Shown here piece by piece: positions 25,067 to 34,998 of a DNA stretch of 64,000 bases. Position 1 is the stretch's first letter. Each line of letters starts with the position of its first letter. The stretch is from Corynebacterium uropygiale (GTDB lineage: Bacteria; Actinomycetota; Actinomycetes; Mycobacteriales; Mycobacteriaceae): assembly GCF_021568315.1 (NCBI RefSeq), contig NZ_JAKGSI010000001.1:372001-436000 (forward strand). Reading direction: 5' to 3'. The position numbers were made by a program, and so were the translations under genes. Under the pieces are notes generated by a model that was not told where the DNA came from, ran no database searches, and saw only the letters and a program-made list of their open reading frames with translations.

Positions 25067-26400
25067 TAGCCCAACCCCCGGATTGCCGCGAAGAGCCCCA
25101 TGAGGTGCAAGGACAGCGGAGCAATGAGAGCAAGGGCAAGGAATTCTGCGCGCTCGTACCACACCATCGTGGTGGGCTGTAGCGCGGTGATGATGTGCCA
25201 CCACGCGGGCGCGCTGGTCATCCCGAGCGCAAGAATGAGACAGAATCCGACACCCCATTCGGTGGCCCCTTCCTGCACGGTGGCAAGCATGGTGGCCAGG
25301 AGAGCGAGGATCGCGATCCCGCTAAGGAGGGCCCTCCCCCAGGGGCGGTGATAGCGCATGGCGTGCAGGATGACCGCGCCGGCAGTGGCCAGGCACAGGA
25401 CGAGTGCGGTGACTCCGCGGCCGGCACCGGCGGCGCTCAGCGCTACGAGGAGGAGGCCCGGAGCCAGGATGAGCGTGGCGGCGAGGAGGAACCCGTCGTG
25501 AAGCTCGCCGGCGCGGCGGGCGGAGTCCTCGCGGTGAGGATCGACATCGTCGGAAATGGCGAGTGTCTGCCCCGCTGAGGGCAGCCTCGGGACGGTGAGC
25601 CCGGCGAGGCTCATGGCGAGGCGCGGTGTGCAGAGGAGAAGGGTCATGCCGAGGAGAATGGCCTCGGCGGCCAGGGCGCAGACGCCCATTCCGGCGGCGA
25701 TACTCACGGTCCCCAGCACACCCGCGAGGCCGAGGCTGCCTATCCCCGCAAGCCATCTCCAGCTCAGCCGGGCGATCGCGTGCAGTGTGCCCACGCAGGT
25801 GAGCAGGGCGGCGACGGCGGCGGCGATGCCCCAGGCGAGCTGCGGTGCGTGCAGCGAGTCGGGGGTGAGGACTGCCGTCGCGCCCACTCCCGCCGCACAG
25901 GCCAGTGCGGCGAGGGGAATAGCGATCGTGCCAGGGCAGCGGCGATGGAGAGTGAGCAGACCCAGGGTGAGGAGAAGGAGCCTCGCCCAGAGTGGTACCC
26001 CATCGAGCGGCCACACCACCAGGAGAGCGGCGGCAGCACCGGCGCCAAGAAGAGGCAGCCAGGGGAGGAGGCGCCAGGGTGGGCTCTCCGGTGCGGAGTC
26101 GAGGAGAAGCTCGGCGGCGTCGCGGACCACCGGCGTGGATTCCTCCACTCGCGGCGAGAGCACCACGATGCTTCCGTGGCGAAGGCCCGTCGCGGCCAGC
26201 GGACAGGTGAGGTCCAGGAGCGTCCCCGAGACTGTCGCAGCTCGCCACGGGCGATCGACCCGCGGAGCCTGGCTGAAGGCCATGACGTCGTCCATGACCT
26301 CATTGAGCGTCGAGGACGCGGGAACCGCGAGGTCAACCTCGCGGTGATGGCTGCCGACGTGGATGCGGAAACTCAGCCGTACAACATGATCCGTGATCAT
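25066..26400 (-). CDS. eccD: Type VII secretion integral membrane protein EccD (ESX-4)
   Basis: 444 residues from ATG 26400, preceded by GGGGGG. The first ~90 residues form the ubiquitin-like cytosolic domain (VRLSFRIHVGSHHREVDLAVP; TGLRHGSIVVLSP), followed by about eleven hydrophobic helices. EccD forms the bulk of the ESX membrane pore. It is divergent from eccC with a 113-bp shared promoter region; TACTGT (minus strand, 26429-26434) is a possible -10. Confidence 0.9.
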   Translation of the reverse strand: MITDHVVRLSFRIHVGSHHREVDLAVPASSTLNEVMDDVMAFSQAPRVDRPWRAATVSGTLLDLTCPLAATGLRHGSIVVLSPRVEESTPVVRDAAELLLDSAPESPPWRLLPWLPLLGAGAAAALLVVWPLDGVPLWARLLLLTLGLLTLHRRCPGTIAIPLAALACAAGVGATAVLTPDSLHAPQLAWGIAAAVAALLTCVGTLHAIARLSWRWLAGIGSLGLAGVLGTVSIAAGMGVCALAAEAILLGMTLLLCTPRLAMSLAGLTVPRLPSAGQTLAISDDVDPHREDSARRAGELHDGFLLAATLILAPGLLLVALSAAGAGRGVTALVLCLATAGAVILHAMRYHRPWGRALLSGIAILALLATMLATVQEGATEWGVGFCLILALGMTSAPAWWHIITALQPTTMVWYERAEFLALALIAPLSLHLMGLFAAIRGLG

Positions 26401-26490
26401 AGGATCCCCCCAAAAAATTTTCCCCCAAACAGTAGTGCGTGACGGCCATTGTGCCCTAAGATGAGCGACAAGTCCATAGGGGCGGGGAAA

Positions 26491-26496
26491 TACAAT
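26491..26496 (+). promoter_or_regulatory. Candidate -10 of the eccC-esx operon
   Basis: TACAAT lies 17 nt before the eccC ATG, leaving a leader of about 10 nt that holds AAGGGGGG. No clear -35. The divergent gap also contains an A6-T4 stretch near 26412-26421. Confidence 0.4.
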
Positions 26497-26513
26497 CACA
26501 CAAGGGGGGAAAT

Positions 26514-29500
26514 ATGCTGCTCAGCCCTACCATGAGCACAATTGTTCCGGCCATGACGATGGCCGATCGAGAGGCGGTACCACCCGTGCCACACGGCACG
26601 ATCGACGTGGAGGCCGTCCCAGGGGCCAAGAAGGGCCAGAAGATTCCGCTCATGCGCATCATCGTGCCGGTCATCATGGTGGCGGCCATGGTGGGGATGG
26701 TTCTCATGCTTTTTCTTGGGCAGGGGACCGTGCATCCCATGATGCTGCTCTTCCCGATCATGATGGTGGCCTCGCTCTTCATGTCGATGAGCTCGGGCAG
26801 CGGGACGGACATTGATGAGACACGACGCACCTACCTGCGCCACCTGGGAAGTCTCCGGGAGCGTGCTCTCAGCAATGCCCGGGAGCAGCGTCGGAATAGC
26901 ACGCACCGGCACCCGCACCCGGCGGACCTGCGGGGGATGGTGGGAAGCCGCCGGATGTGGGAGCGTGCGCCCGGGGATCCGGATGTTCTCGAGCTTCGTC
27001 TCGGCGTGGGCACCATGGAGCTATGCACTCCCATCGAGGTGAAGGATCCCGGCGCGGCGGAGGATCTGGACCCGGTGTGTGCGGTCTCGCTGCGGCACAC
27101 GCTCAACGCCGTGGGGATGGTGGGCGATATGCCCATTGCGCTGCAGCTTCAGGCTTTTGGCTACGTCGGCCTCTGCGGCCCCTGCGCCGATGACGTGGCG
27201 CGCTCGCTCATCGCGCAGATCCTCTTCCACCACGGTCCAGAGTGCGTGGGCATTCACGTCGTGGGGACGGGGTGGGAGTGGCTGAAGTGGGTGCCTCACC
27301 GGCGCGACGAGCAACGCGCCCAGCATCGGATACTCCTGGTGGATCGCGTGGACCTCTCGGAAACGGACGATGTGCTGGCCGAGAACTCGTGGGATTGCGT
27401 CATCAGCATCGGCTGCCGGCCGGGCACCTACCTGCGCTCCTGCTGCGAAGACGAGGGCCTGCTTCTCCTCTGCGGGGAGACCCTCGCCGTCCTCACCGAG
27501 GACGGGCAGGAAGACATCGGGCGCCCCGACCGGCTCGATCGGCGGGCGGCCGTCGACCTCGCACGCCGCATGAGCCCCTACGAGAGGCCCTCGGCCCGCT
27601 CACGCGAATCCGCCCCCGGCGACGCCCACACCGGACTCTTGGGGCTACTGGGGATCGCTGACCTCGCGAAGGTGGACATGGACACGCTGTGGGAACCGCG
27701 GGGCCAGGCGAATCTCGCCATCCCCTTTGGGATCGACGACGGCGGGGCGCCGGTCATCCTCGACATCAAGGAGTCCGCCAAGGGAGGAATGGGGCCTCAC
27801 GGACTGTGCATCGGGGCGACGGGATCCGGAAAGTCGGAGACTCTGCGCACGCTGGTGGTATCCCTCGTTGCCACGCATTCGCCCCGGGAGGTGAACCTGG
27901 TCCTCGTTGACTTCAAGGGCGGCGCCACCTTCCTGGGGCTTGAGCGTTTGCCGCACACCTCGGCAGTCATCACGAATCTGGAGGAGGAGTCCATCCTCGT
28001 CGAGAGGATGCATGACGCCATCAGCGGCGAGCTGCACCGGCGGCAGGAGGTGCTTCGCCGCGCCGGCAACTTCGCCAACGTGTCGGAGTACAACGCCGCC
28101 TGCTCCGAGCGTGAGGATCTTGAGCCGATGCCCGCGCTCTTCATCGTCGTCGATGAGTTTTCCGAGCTCCTTGGGCAGCACCCGGACTTCGCCGACCTCT
28201 TCGTCGCCGTCGGCCGGGTCGGGCGAAGCCTCCACGTTCACCTGCTCCTCGCTAGCCAGCGCCTCGAGGAGGGCAAACTCCGAGGCCTCGATTCTCACCT
28301 GTCCTATCGCTTGGGGCTCAAGACCTTCTCCGCCGCCGAGTCCCGCCAAGTCCTCGGAGTTCCCGACGCCCACCAGCTCCCCGCGAGCCCCGGCGCGGGC
28401 TTCCTGCGCAGCGATGCCGATCAGCTCACCCGCTTTCAGGCTAGCTACGTCTCCGGTCCGGTGCCGCGTCGGGTCTACCGCAGGTCCGAGGGGACGGCGA
28501 TGGTGAGGCCATTCCGTTCCTGGGAGGACATTCGCCTCGCTCAGGGCGAGATCTCCGAGGCAGAGGAGATCATCCTCGACGAGTCCACCACGGTCCTCGA
28601 TGCCGTCGTGGACAAAGCCGTGGAGGCGGCCGCGCGCCGGGGTGAGCGTGCGCATCAGATGTGGCTGCCGCCGCTGCCTGCGCGCATGGATCTTGCGTCG
28701 ATTGCCGGGGCGACGGGGGACTATGCGGGGTGGGCGGCGCCGCTCGGGATCATTGATCGCCCATACCAGCAGCGCCAGGATGTCTTCCTGTTGAGTCTGG
28801 ATGAGGCCGGCGGGCACTGTGCTCTGTGTGGTGGCCCGCGCTCGGGGAAGTCGACGGCGCTGGCGAGCATGGCCGTATCCTTTGCCGTCCACCACGGCCC
28901 CGATGAACTAGCGATCTACGTCCTCGATTGTGGCGGTGCGCTGGGTTTCCTGTCCCACCTCCCGCAGGTGGCGGGCATCGCGGGGCGCGATGAGGAGGAG
29001 CGCCTCCGGCGGATCATTGATGAGCTCATGAACCGTGTCGACGGCGCCGAGGACATCCAACCGGGACGCACAATTCTCCTGCTCATCGACGGATGGCACA
29101 CCATCCACGAAGAGTACGAGGACCTCGTCGAGCCCATCACGCGGCTCGCCGCGGACGGGCCTGCCGCGGGGATTCACCTGTGCATCTCCACACCGCGGTG
29201 GGGGCTTCTCCGGCCGGCCATCCGGGATCTGCTGCACCACCGCATCGAGCTGCGGATGAGCGATCCGCTGGACTCCATCATCGACCGCCAAGCCCAGGCG
29301 AGGGTGCCGCTGCAGCCTGGCAGGGGAATCACTCCCGACGCGGAGCAGCTCCTCATCGCTGCGTGCGCTGCCCAGGATGCCGCCCATGTGGCCAATGTCT
29401 GGGAGAAGGCCGGCCAGTCGCGCGTGCCGGCACTCGCCATGCTGCCGGATGTTCTTCACCGTTCTGCTCTGCCCGCGGCCTCCCCGGAGGGGCTTCCGCT

Positions 29501-30176
29501 GGGGATCGGCGGGCCCCGGCTCGACGTCCTCCAGTGGAATCCGCAGCGTGATCCCCACCTGTTGTGCGTGGGATCTCAAGGGTCGGGGAAGTCCACGGTG
29601 CTCCGAAGTATCGCCGAGGGCTTCGCGGAGCTCGGCCGGGAGAGGGTTCGGCTCGTGCTCATTGATCACCGCCGAAGCCACCTCGGGGCGCTGCCAGAGG
29701 AGATGCTGGCTGCGTACTCGGCCTCCTCGGCCACCACCGCGCAGGTTCTCCGCGATGTCGTCACGACCGTGACGTCTCGGCTCCCTGGCCCGGAGGTCAC
29801 GGCGGAGCAGCTCAAGGCCCGGGATTGGTGGGAGGGGCCGGAGATCGTCGTCATCATCGATGACGCCGACCTGGTCAGTGATGCCGATCTCCACCCGCTC
29901 ATTGCTCTTCTTCCCCATGCGCGCGATGTGGGCCTGCACATGGTGGTGGCCCGAAAGTCCGGCGGTATTGGCCGAGCACTCTATGCGGCCTTCTTCGCAG
30001 CACTCAAGGATCAGCTCCCGGCCCTCGTGCTCCTTGACGCAGATAAAGAGGAAGGCCCCATCCTCGGGGTGAAGCCGACGAGGCAGCCGGTGGGCAGAGC
30101 AGCCTGGCAGTGCCGCACGCAGATGTGGCCGACCTGCCGCATGAGTACATCCACGACGGGGGAGAACGATGACTGA
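26514..30176 (+). CDS. eccC: Type VII secretion FtsK/SpoIIIE ATPase EccC (ESX-4)
   Basis: 1220 residues, a complete unsplit EccC. Two membrane helices (about 46-64 and 74-92) are followed by three FtsK/SpoIIIE ATPase domains. Their Walker A motifs are GATGSGKSE (near 434), GGPRSGKST (near 772) and GSQGSGKST (near 1018). Walker B is VVDEFSELL in the first, LLIDGWHTIHE in the second and VIIDDADLV in the third. EccC recognises WXG100 substrates through the C-terminal ATPase and powers export. It overlaps the next gene by 8 bp. Confidence 0.95.
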   Translation: MLLSPTMSTIVPAMTMADREAVPPVPHGTIDVEAVPGAKKGQKIPLMRIIVPVIMVAAMVGMVLMLFLGQGTVHPMMLLFPIMMVASLFMSMSSGSGTDIDETRRTYLRHLGSLRERALSNAREQRRNSTHRHPHPADLRGMVGSRRMWERAPGDPDVLELRLGVGTMELCTPIEVKDPGAAEDLDPVCAVSLRHTLNAVGMVGDMPIALQLQAFGYVGLCGPCADDVARSLIAQILFHHGPECVGIHVVGTGWEWLKWVPHRRDEQRAQHRILLVDRVDLSETDDVLAENSWDCVISIGCRPGTYLRSCCEDEGLLLLCGETLAVLTEDGQEDIGRPDRLDRRAAVDLARRMSPYERPSARSRESAPGDAHTGLLGLLGIADLAKVDMDTLWEPRGQANLAIPFGIDDGGAPVILDIKESAKGGMGPHGLCIGATGSGKSETLRTLVVSLVATHSPREVNLVLVDFKGGATFLGLERLPHTSAVITNLEEESILVERMHDAISGELHRRQEVLRRAGNFANVSEYNAACSEREDLEPMPALFIVVDEFSELLGQHPDFADLFVAVGRVGRSLHVHLLLASQRLEEGKLRGLDSHLSYRLGLKTFSAAESRQVLGVPDAHQLPASPGAGFLRSDADQLTRFQASYVSGPVPRRVYRRSEGTAMVRPFRSWEDIRLAQGEISEAEEIILDESTTVLDAVVDKAVEAAARRGERAHQMWLPPLPARMDLASIAGATGDYAGWAAPLGIIDRPYQQRQDVFLLSLDEAGGHCALCGGPRSGKSTALASMAVSFAVHHGPDELAIYVLDCGGALGFLSHLPQVAGIAGRDEEERLRRIIDELMNRVDGAEDIQPGRTILLLIDGWHTIHEEYEDLVEPITRLAADGPAAGIHLCISTPRWGLLRPAIRDLLHHRIELRMSDPLDSIIDRQAQARVPLQPGRGITPDAEQLLIAACAAQDAAHVANVWEKAGQSRVPALAMLPDVLHRSALPAASPEGLPLGIGGPRLDVLQWNPQRDPHLLCVGSQGSGKSTVLRSIAEGFAELGRERVRLVLIDHRRSHLGALPEEMLAAYSASSATTAQVLRDVVTTVTSRLPGPEVTAEQLKARDWWEGPEIVVIIDDADLVSDADLHPLIALLPHARDVGLHMVVARKSGGIGRALYAAFFAALKDQLPALVLLDADKEEGPILGVKPTRQPVGRAAWQCRTQMWPTCRMSTSTTGENDD

Positions 30177-31251
30177 CACACTGCACGTCATGGTGACGGT
30201 GCTGGATACGGCAACAATCATCGAGGGGCCGGAGACCGTCTACCGCTACGACCTGCCCGGCACTGGGGTGAGAGAGGGCTGGGCGACAGAGGGGGTCATC
30301 ACCCAGATTCGCGATAGCACGGGCCCCCACTGGCCAGACATCGACGTCTGCATTGACGCCGAGGAATCCACCGCGCACTCCCTCCGCGAGGCACTCCGGG
30401 ATCACGGTATCCACGCTCGCTGGATACACGACGAGGACACTATGCCCCGCGAAGCGGAGGGACGCTCCCCAGACAGTGGGCCCCCCACGCTTGCACCCGC
30501 GACGAGCGAGGAGTTTCTGCCGTGGGAGGAGGATGAGCTCGACGACGAACCGCCGCTGTCACGCGGACGGGCACGCCCAGCTCAGCACGGTTCACCACGG
30601 CGTCGCCCGGGCCGGCCGCGGGGGGACGACGCCTCGCGTTGGAAAAGCCCGCTGGTCCTCGCAGCTGCCGTCGTCATTCCGATCTGCCTCGTGGTGAGCT
30701 GGTGGGGGCTCAGCCACGCGTTCAGCTCAGCGGATGCTGCGGCTCCGCCCGCCCTCCCCGAGGCCGGGCAGCCGGCGACCACCGAGACGCAGGGGAAGGG
30801 GACGTCGTCGAGCCCTCCTGAGGAGACCCCACCGCTGCCGCTTCGACACGGCGACATTGAGCTCACGCTGCCCGCGGGCTTCCGCTTTGTGGAGGACAAC
30901 GGGGCGCTGCGGGCGGAGGGAGAGGATCCGGATGTGCGGATTCACCTCGCTGTTGACCCGGTGCACGGGGTGCCGGCGGCGGAGGTCCGTAAGGAGATTC
31001 TGCGGATGGTGGAGGACACCGAGGCTCTCACCTTAAGCACCGATGATCCCGCCGGGGCTATCACCTATGTGGAGGATCCGGGGGACCACTCGCGGGTGGA
31101 GTGGACGACGTGGATCGCGGAGGGAATGCAGTTCAGCGTGGGGTGCCATCACCGGACGGGGCAGTTCACGATGCCACAGCGGGCGGCGTGCCGGATGGCG
31201 GTGGATAGTCTTCACCGGGCAGGGAACCCGAAGCCGTCGAAGACAGTCTGA
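30169..31251 (+). CDS. Type VII secretion-associated protein (Rv3446c-like)
   Basis: 360 residues. A cytosolic N-terminal domain (about 1-95) is followed by an acidic/Arg-rich linker, one membrane helix (about 160-182), a Pro/Thr linker and a C-terminal extracytoplasmic domain. The C-terminal domain (PLRHGDIELTLPAGFRFVED; VEWTTWIAEGMQFSVGCHH) fits the Rv3446c family found only in ESX-4 loci. Its position between eccC and the esx pair is the same as in Mycobacterium. Role unproven; probably an ESX-4-specific accessory of the membrane complex. Confidence 0.8.
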   Translation: MTDTLHVMVTVLDTATIIEGPETVYRYDLPGTGVREGWATEGVITQIRDSTGPHWPDIDVCIDAEESTAHSLREALRDHGIHARWIHDEDTMPREAEGRSPDSGPPTLAPATSEEFLPWEEDELDDEPPLSRGRARPAQHGSPRRRPGRPRGDDASRWKSPLVLAAAVVIPICLVVSWWGLSHAFSSADAAAPPALPEAGQPATTETQGKGTSSSPPEETPPLPLRHGDIELTLPAGFRFVEDNGALRAEGEDPDVRIHLAVDPVHGVPAAEVRKEILRMVEDTEALTLSTDDPAGAITYVEDPGDHSRVEWTTWIAEGMQFSVGCHHRTGQFTMPQRAACRMAVDSLHRAGNPKPSKTV

Positions 31252-31324
31252 GGTACATGAAGCCCATCACAGGGTGGGTCTTTCACACCAATCAACACCG
31301 AATCGTTCGAGGAGGGGCGAACAC

Positions 31325-31639
31325 ATGTCGCTTTTGAGGACTGAAGCCGACGTCATGCGGGCCACCGCAGGCCGCGTCGACGATACGAATTCCCAAGTGC
31401 AAGGGGAGCTGCAGCGGCTGCGGGGCGTCGTCGACGGCGTCCGCAGCAGCTGGGCTGGAGAGGCGCAGGTGAGCTTTGACGGGCTCATGGAGCGGTGGAA
31501 TAGCTCCGCCCGGCAGCTCCAGGAGGCGCTCAACGCCATCAGCGAGAACATCCGATCCAACGCCACGCACTATGAGGCCATGGAAGCAGAAAACTCGCAG
31601 GCCTTCAGCGCCGTGGGCGGGGCTGGGCTCGCACTCTAG
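31325..31639 (+). CDS. WXG100 family protein, EsxB/EsxU-like
   Basis: 104 residues from ATG 31325 with GGAGGGG upstream. It is a helical hairpin with the central WXG motif in RSSWAGEAQVSFDGLM and a C-terminal YxxxE-type export signal in HYEAMEAENSQAF. No signal peptide. It should form an antiparallel heterodimer with the next gene's product and be the ESX-4 substrate recognised by EccC. By position it corresponds to esxU/esxT of mycobacterial ESX-4, but the one-to-one match is uncertain. Confidence 0.88.
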   Translation: MSLLRTEADVMRATAGRVDDTNSQVQGELQRLRGVVDGVRSSWAGEAQVSFDGLMERWNSSARQLQEALNAISENIRSNATHYEAMEAENSQAFSAVGGAGLAL

Positions 31640-31684
31640 AGGGGCAGACTCCCTCGTTCACACTCACAGAAAGGGCATGCATCG

Positions 31685-31972
31685 ATGAGCCAGATCAAGT
31701 ATCAATTCTCTGCCATTGAGGGGGCTGCGGCGGATATTTCCTCCACGTCGGGGAGAATCAATCAGCTCTTGGCGGATCTTGCCGCGCAGATTAAACCCAT
31801 GGTGTCCACATGGGAAGGCGAGGCCGCCAGCGCCTACCAGGTGGCGCAGGACAAGTGGGATCGCGCGGCAGAGGACCTCAACCAGGTTCTCGCCACCATT
31901 TCCCGCACCGTCTCTCAAGGAAATGAAAGGATGAGTGATGTTAACCGTCGCGCGGCCGCCAGCTGGGGCTAA
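31685..31972 (+). CDS. WXG100 family protein, EsxA/EsxT-like
   Basis: 95 residues, starting MSQIKYQFSAIEGAAADIS, with the WXG motif in VSTWEGEAASAYQ. Two amphipathic helices flank the turn. It is the partner of the preceding WXG100 protein and the last gene of the eccC operon. AAAGGG precedes the ATG. It lacks a YxxxD/E tail of its own, as expected if only one partner carries the export signal. Confidence 0.88.
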   Translation: MSQIKYQFSAIEGAAADISSTSGRINQLLADLAAQIKPMVSTWEGEAASAYQVAQDKWDRAAEDLNQVLATISRTVSQGNERMSDVNRRAAASWG

Positions 31973-32155
31973 GCGACACCCGCATGATTGATACCTCGTG
32001 AGTGGGGTGGGGGCGCTGCGGTCGTGGGCATGACCATCCGTCTTCTTTCAGGGGCAGATGAGGCCGTGAGCGCACGAGAACCTTCTCGCATGAGCCCACC
32101 TCCTTCACGATGGGGGACCTTCCACACAGACTTCTGCACCATCATCGGAGTCTCC

Positions 32156-32190
32156 GGCGGGGCGCACGTGAGCGCCCCGCCCTTCTGCAT
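32156..32190 (+). terminator. Terminator downstream of the esx pair
   Basis: A perfect 10-bp stem GGCGGGGCGC (32156-32165)/GCGCCCCGCC (32172-32181), 6-nt loop, tail CTTCTGCATT. The T-tract is poor but the stem is very stable. Confidence 0.6.
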
Positions 32191-32248
32191 TCCCTGATTC
32201 TCCCGGAACGCCGCGGCGCTCCATGGCACCGTGCAGTGCAGGAGCCAT

Positions 32249-32277
32249 TTGGTTCCCGGGGAGTCATCCGCTACGCT
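32249..32277 (+). promoter_or_regulatory. Candidate promoter of rplM-rpsI
   Basis: TTGGTT (32249-32254), 17-bp spacer, TACGCT (32272-32277). Confidence 0.45.
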
Positions 32278-32466
32278 GTTCTCTTTGTGTGGAGTCTGCC
32301 GTGATGCGTGGCTCATCGGTTCCCACTTGGTGGGAGCTTGACGGGTTCATCAGGGAAGACAGCAGATCAACTCGGGTCTCCACCGGCCGCCGTGTTTGAT
32401 TTCCACCCCGCGGTCTCGTGACCGCTTTGTGGCTGGCAGTTCTGGACAGACTTGTAAGGAGTCATA

Positions 32467-32910
32467 GTGTCTACTTTCCACCCGAAGAGTGGTGACATTA
32501 CCCGTAAGTGGTATGTCATCGACGCCACTGACGTGGTGCTGGGTCGTCTGGCGACGCACGCGGCGAACCTGCTGCGTGGCAAGGGCAAGCCGATCTTCGC
32601 CCCCAACGTCGACTGCGGTGATCACGTCATCATCATCAACGCTGACAAGGTTCGCGTGTCCTCCAACAAGCGCGAGCGCGAGTTCCGCTACCGTCACTCC
32701 GGCTACCCGGGCGGTCTGAAGACCATGACCCTGGGTCGCGCCCTTGACCTGCACCCGGAGCGCACCGTGCACGATGCCATCAAGGGCATGATGCCGCACA
32801 ACAAGCTCTCCCGCGCTTCCATCAAGAAGCTGCACGTCTTCGCTGGCGAGGAGCACCCCTACGCCGGCCAGAAGCCCGAGAACTACGAGATCAAGCAGGT
32901 GGCACAGTGA
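32467..32910 (+). CDS. rplM: 50S ribosomal protein L13
   Basis: 147 residues, GTG start with AAGGAG upstream. L13 motifs: [30 protein letters not shown] and the C-terminal HPYAGQKPE. It is an early 23S rRNA binder. It overlaps rpsI by 4 bp (GTGA). Confidence 0.97.
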   Translation: MSTFHPKSGDITRKWYVIDATDVVLGRLATHAANLLRGKGKPIFAPNVDCGDHVIIINADKVRVSSNKREREFRYRHSGYPGGLKTMTLGRALDLHPERTVHDAIKGMMPHNKLSRASIKKLHVFAGEEHPYAGQKPENYEIKQVAQ

Positions 32911-33440
32911 CCGAGAACAACATCGAGAACAACGTAGCCGACGCCGCTGACATCGCTGCTGCAGCGGCTGCGACCGAGGAGTTCACCAACACCATCGGTG
33001 ACGCCGTCGCTCCCGCCGAGGCCGAGACCGAGGCTCCCGCCCCGGCTCAGCACGAGGGCCCCATCCAGACGGTTGGTCGCCGTAAGCGCGCCATCGTCCG
33101 CGTCCGCATGGTGCCGGGCACCGGCAAGTTCACCTGCAACGGCCGGACCCTCGAGGAGTACTTCCCGAACAAGCTGCACCAGCAGCTCATCAAGGATCCG
33201 CTGACCCTCCTCGAGCGCGATGGTCAGTTCGACATCCAGGCGAACCTCAAGGGCGGCGGCCCCACCGGCCAGGCTGGTGCGTTCCGCCTCGCGATCGCTC
33301 GCGCCCTCAACATCTACAACCCGGGTGACCGCAAGGCCCTGAAGAAGGCCGGCTACCTCACCCGTGACGCTCGTGCCGTCGAGCGCAAGAAGGCCGGTCT
33401 CCACAAGGCCCGCCGCGCTCCGCAGTACTCCAAGCGTTAA
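32907..33440 (+). CDS. rpsI: 30S ribosomal protein S9 with acidic N-terminal extension
   Basis: 177 residues. The first ~50 are an Ala/Glu/Asn-rich extension seen in actinobacterial S9. The S9 domain follows: [31 protein letters not shown] and the C-terminal RRAPQYSKR, whose end reaches the P-site tRNA. The GTG start overlaps the rplM stop, and a terminator follows. Confidence 0.96.
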   Translation: MTENNIENNVADAADIAAAAAATEEFTNTIGDAVAPAEAETEAPAPAQHEGPIQTVGRRKRAIVRVRMVPGTGKFTCNGRTLEEYFPNKLHQQLIKDPLTLLERDGQFDIQANLKGGGPTGQAGAFRLAIARALNIYNPGDRKALKKAGYLTRDARAVERKKAGLHKARRAPQYSKR

Positions 33441-33458
33441 GCTTCGGCTGGTATTGTC

Positions 33459-33496
33459 AACGCCTTCTCCCCGACGTGGGGAGGGGGCGTTGTTTC
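33459..33496 (+). terminator. Rho-independent terminator after rpsI
   Basis: AACGCC (33459-33464)/GGCGTT (33486-33491) outer stem and CTCCCC/GGGGAG inner stem, then TGTTTC. Confidence 0.75.
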
Positions 33497-33566
33497 GTAT
33501 CACCCGCCACATTGGCAAACACAGGCAACACGGGTATCGCTCGGCCGCGCGGGTGGGGCGCTCGCT

Positions 33567-33572
33567 TAGACT
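33567..33572 (+). promoter_or_regulatory. -10 box of a leaderless glmM transcript
   Basis: TAGACT ends 7 nt before the glmM ATG; no Shine-Dalgarno. Confidence 0.55.
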
Positions 33573-33579
33573 AAGCAGC

Positions 33580-34923
33580 ATGACAAGACTCTTCGGAACA
33601 GATGGTGTTCGTGGCCTGGCGAACAAGACGCTGACGGCCTCACTCGCTTTGCAGCTGGGGGCGGCAGCCGCCCAGGTGCTCACGCGGGAGGTGCATTCGT
33701 CGAAACGGCGTCCCGTCGCGATCGTGGGGCGTGACCCCCGGGTATCCGGAGAGATGCTGGCAGCGGCGCTGTCGGCGGGGATGGCCTCGCGGGGCGTCGA
33801 CGTCCTGCGGGTGGGTGTGTTGCCGACGCCGGCTGTCGCCTTCCTCACGGATGATTACGGGGCGGACATGGGCGTGATGATTTCGGCCTCGCACAATCCC
33901 ATGCCGGACAATGGCATCAAGTTCTTCTCCGCGGGCGGGCACAAGCTGCCCGATGAGATTGAGGATGAGATTGAGAAGGTGATGTCGGACCTGGAAGAGG
34001 GCGGTCCGACGGGGCACGGCATCGGCCGGATCATCGAGGAGGCCCCGGATGCCCGCGAGCGCTACCTCAAGCACCTGGCTGGCGCGGCGCGGACGGATCT
34101 TACGGGGATCACGGTCGTCGTCGATGCGGCGAATGGCGCGGCCTCCGATGTGGCGCCTGCGGCCTATGAGGCAGCGGGGGCGACGGTTATCCCCATCCAC
34201 AACAAGCCCAACGCCTACAACATCAACGACAAGTGCGGCTCCACGCATATCGACCAGATCCAGGCGGCAGTGCGCGAGCACGGGGCGGACCTGGGCCTCG
34301 CGCATGACGGGGACGCGGATCGCTGCCTGGCTGTTGACCATGAGGGAACTGTTGTCGACGGCGACCAGATCATGGCCATCCTCGCGGTGGCCCTCAAAGA
34401 GAAGAATGATCTGCGCGAGAACACGCTGGTCGCGACGGTGATGTCCAACCTTGGTCTCAAGCTCGCCATGGATCGCGAGGGCATCGCGATGGACACCACC
34501 CAGGTGGGGGACCGCTACGTGCTGGCGGAGCTCAACGCCCGCAATCTCTCCCTCGGCGGCGAGCAGTCCGGCCACATCATCCAGCCGAAGTACTCGACCA
34601 CCGGCGATGGCCTGCTCACAGGGCTGTCGCTCATGGCGCGCATGGCGCAGACGGAGTCGAGCCTCAAGGAGCTCGCCTCGGTGATGACGGTGCTCCCTCA
34701 GGTCCTCATCAACGTTCCGGTGTCGGATAAGAACGCTATTCTCGACGCCCCTGCCGTGCGCGAGGCCATCACGGCCGCGGAGGAGGAGCTCGGAGAGACC
34801 GGCCGCGTCCTGCTCCGGGCTTCGGGCACGGAGGAGCTCTTCCGCGTCATGGTCGAGGCCGCCTCGGAGGACACCGCGCGGCAGGTGGCCGGGCGCCTGG
34901 CAGCCGTCGTCGCCGCCGTCTAA
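33580..34923 (+). CDS. glmM: Phosphoglucosamine mutase
   Basis: 447 residues from ATG 33580 ([16 protein letters not shown]); the open frame extends upstream through the rpsI terminator and is not coding there. It converts glucosamine-6-phosphate to glucosamine-1-phosphate for UDP-GlcNAc. The phosphoserine active site is in [17 protein letters not shown] (near residue 102), the metal-binding loop is [10 protein letters not shown] and the sugar loop is GGEQSGHI. glmS, the preceding pathway step, is 3 kb downstream. Confidence 0.96.
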   Translation: MTRLFGTDGVRGLANKTLTASLALQLGAAAAQVLTREVHSSKRRPVAIVGRDPRVSGEMLAAALSAGMASRGVDVLRVGVLPTPAVAFLTDDYGADMGVMISASHNPMPDNGIKFFSAGGHKLPDEIEDEIEKVMSDLEEGGPTGHGIGRIIEEAPDARERYLKHLAGAARTDLTGITVVVDAANGAASDVAPAAYEAAGATVIPIHNKPNAYNINDKCGSTHIDQIQAAVREHGADLGLAHDGDADRCLAVDHEGTVVDGDQIMAILAVALKEKNDLRENTLVATVMSNLGLKLAMDREGIAMDTTQVGDRYVLAELNARNLSLGGEQSGHIIQPKYSTTGDGLLTGLSLMARMAQTESSLKELASVMTVLPQVLINVPVSDKNAILDAPAVREAITAAEEELGETGRVLLRASGTEELFRVMVEAASEDTARQVAGRLAAVVAAV

Positions 34924-34998
34924 GCCGGGGCGGGAACCTGCGCGCGCCCTCGTGGGTCTAAGGGGATAAATCTTTTCCCGACCTGAAGGGGCGACGCT

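Larger units (their letters stand above)
31973..32466 (+). other. 494-bp gene-free stretch: esx terminator and rplM promoter/leader
   Basis: No convincing gene on either strand; short ORFs here run through the terminator hairpin. From left to right it holds an unassigned ~180 bp, a strong hairpin (32156-32181), a promoter (32249-32277) and a leader of about 180 nt before rplM. In the leader, TCCCAC-N3-GTGGGA near 32320 forms a small stem. L13 leaders in other phyla mediate feedback; no established corynebacterial example is known to me. Confidence 0.6.

Noticed and set aside
31988..32316. Short open frames on both strands between esxA-like gene and rplM
   Set aside because: They run through a terminator hairpin and the rplM promoter, lack ribosome binding sites and show no protein-like composition.
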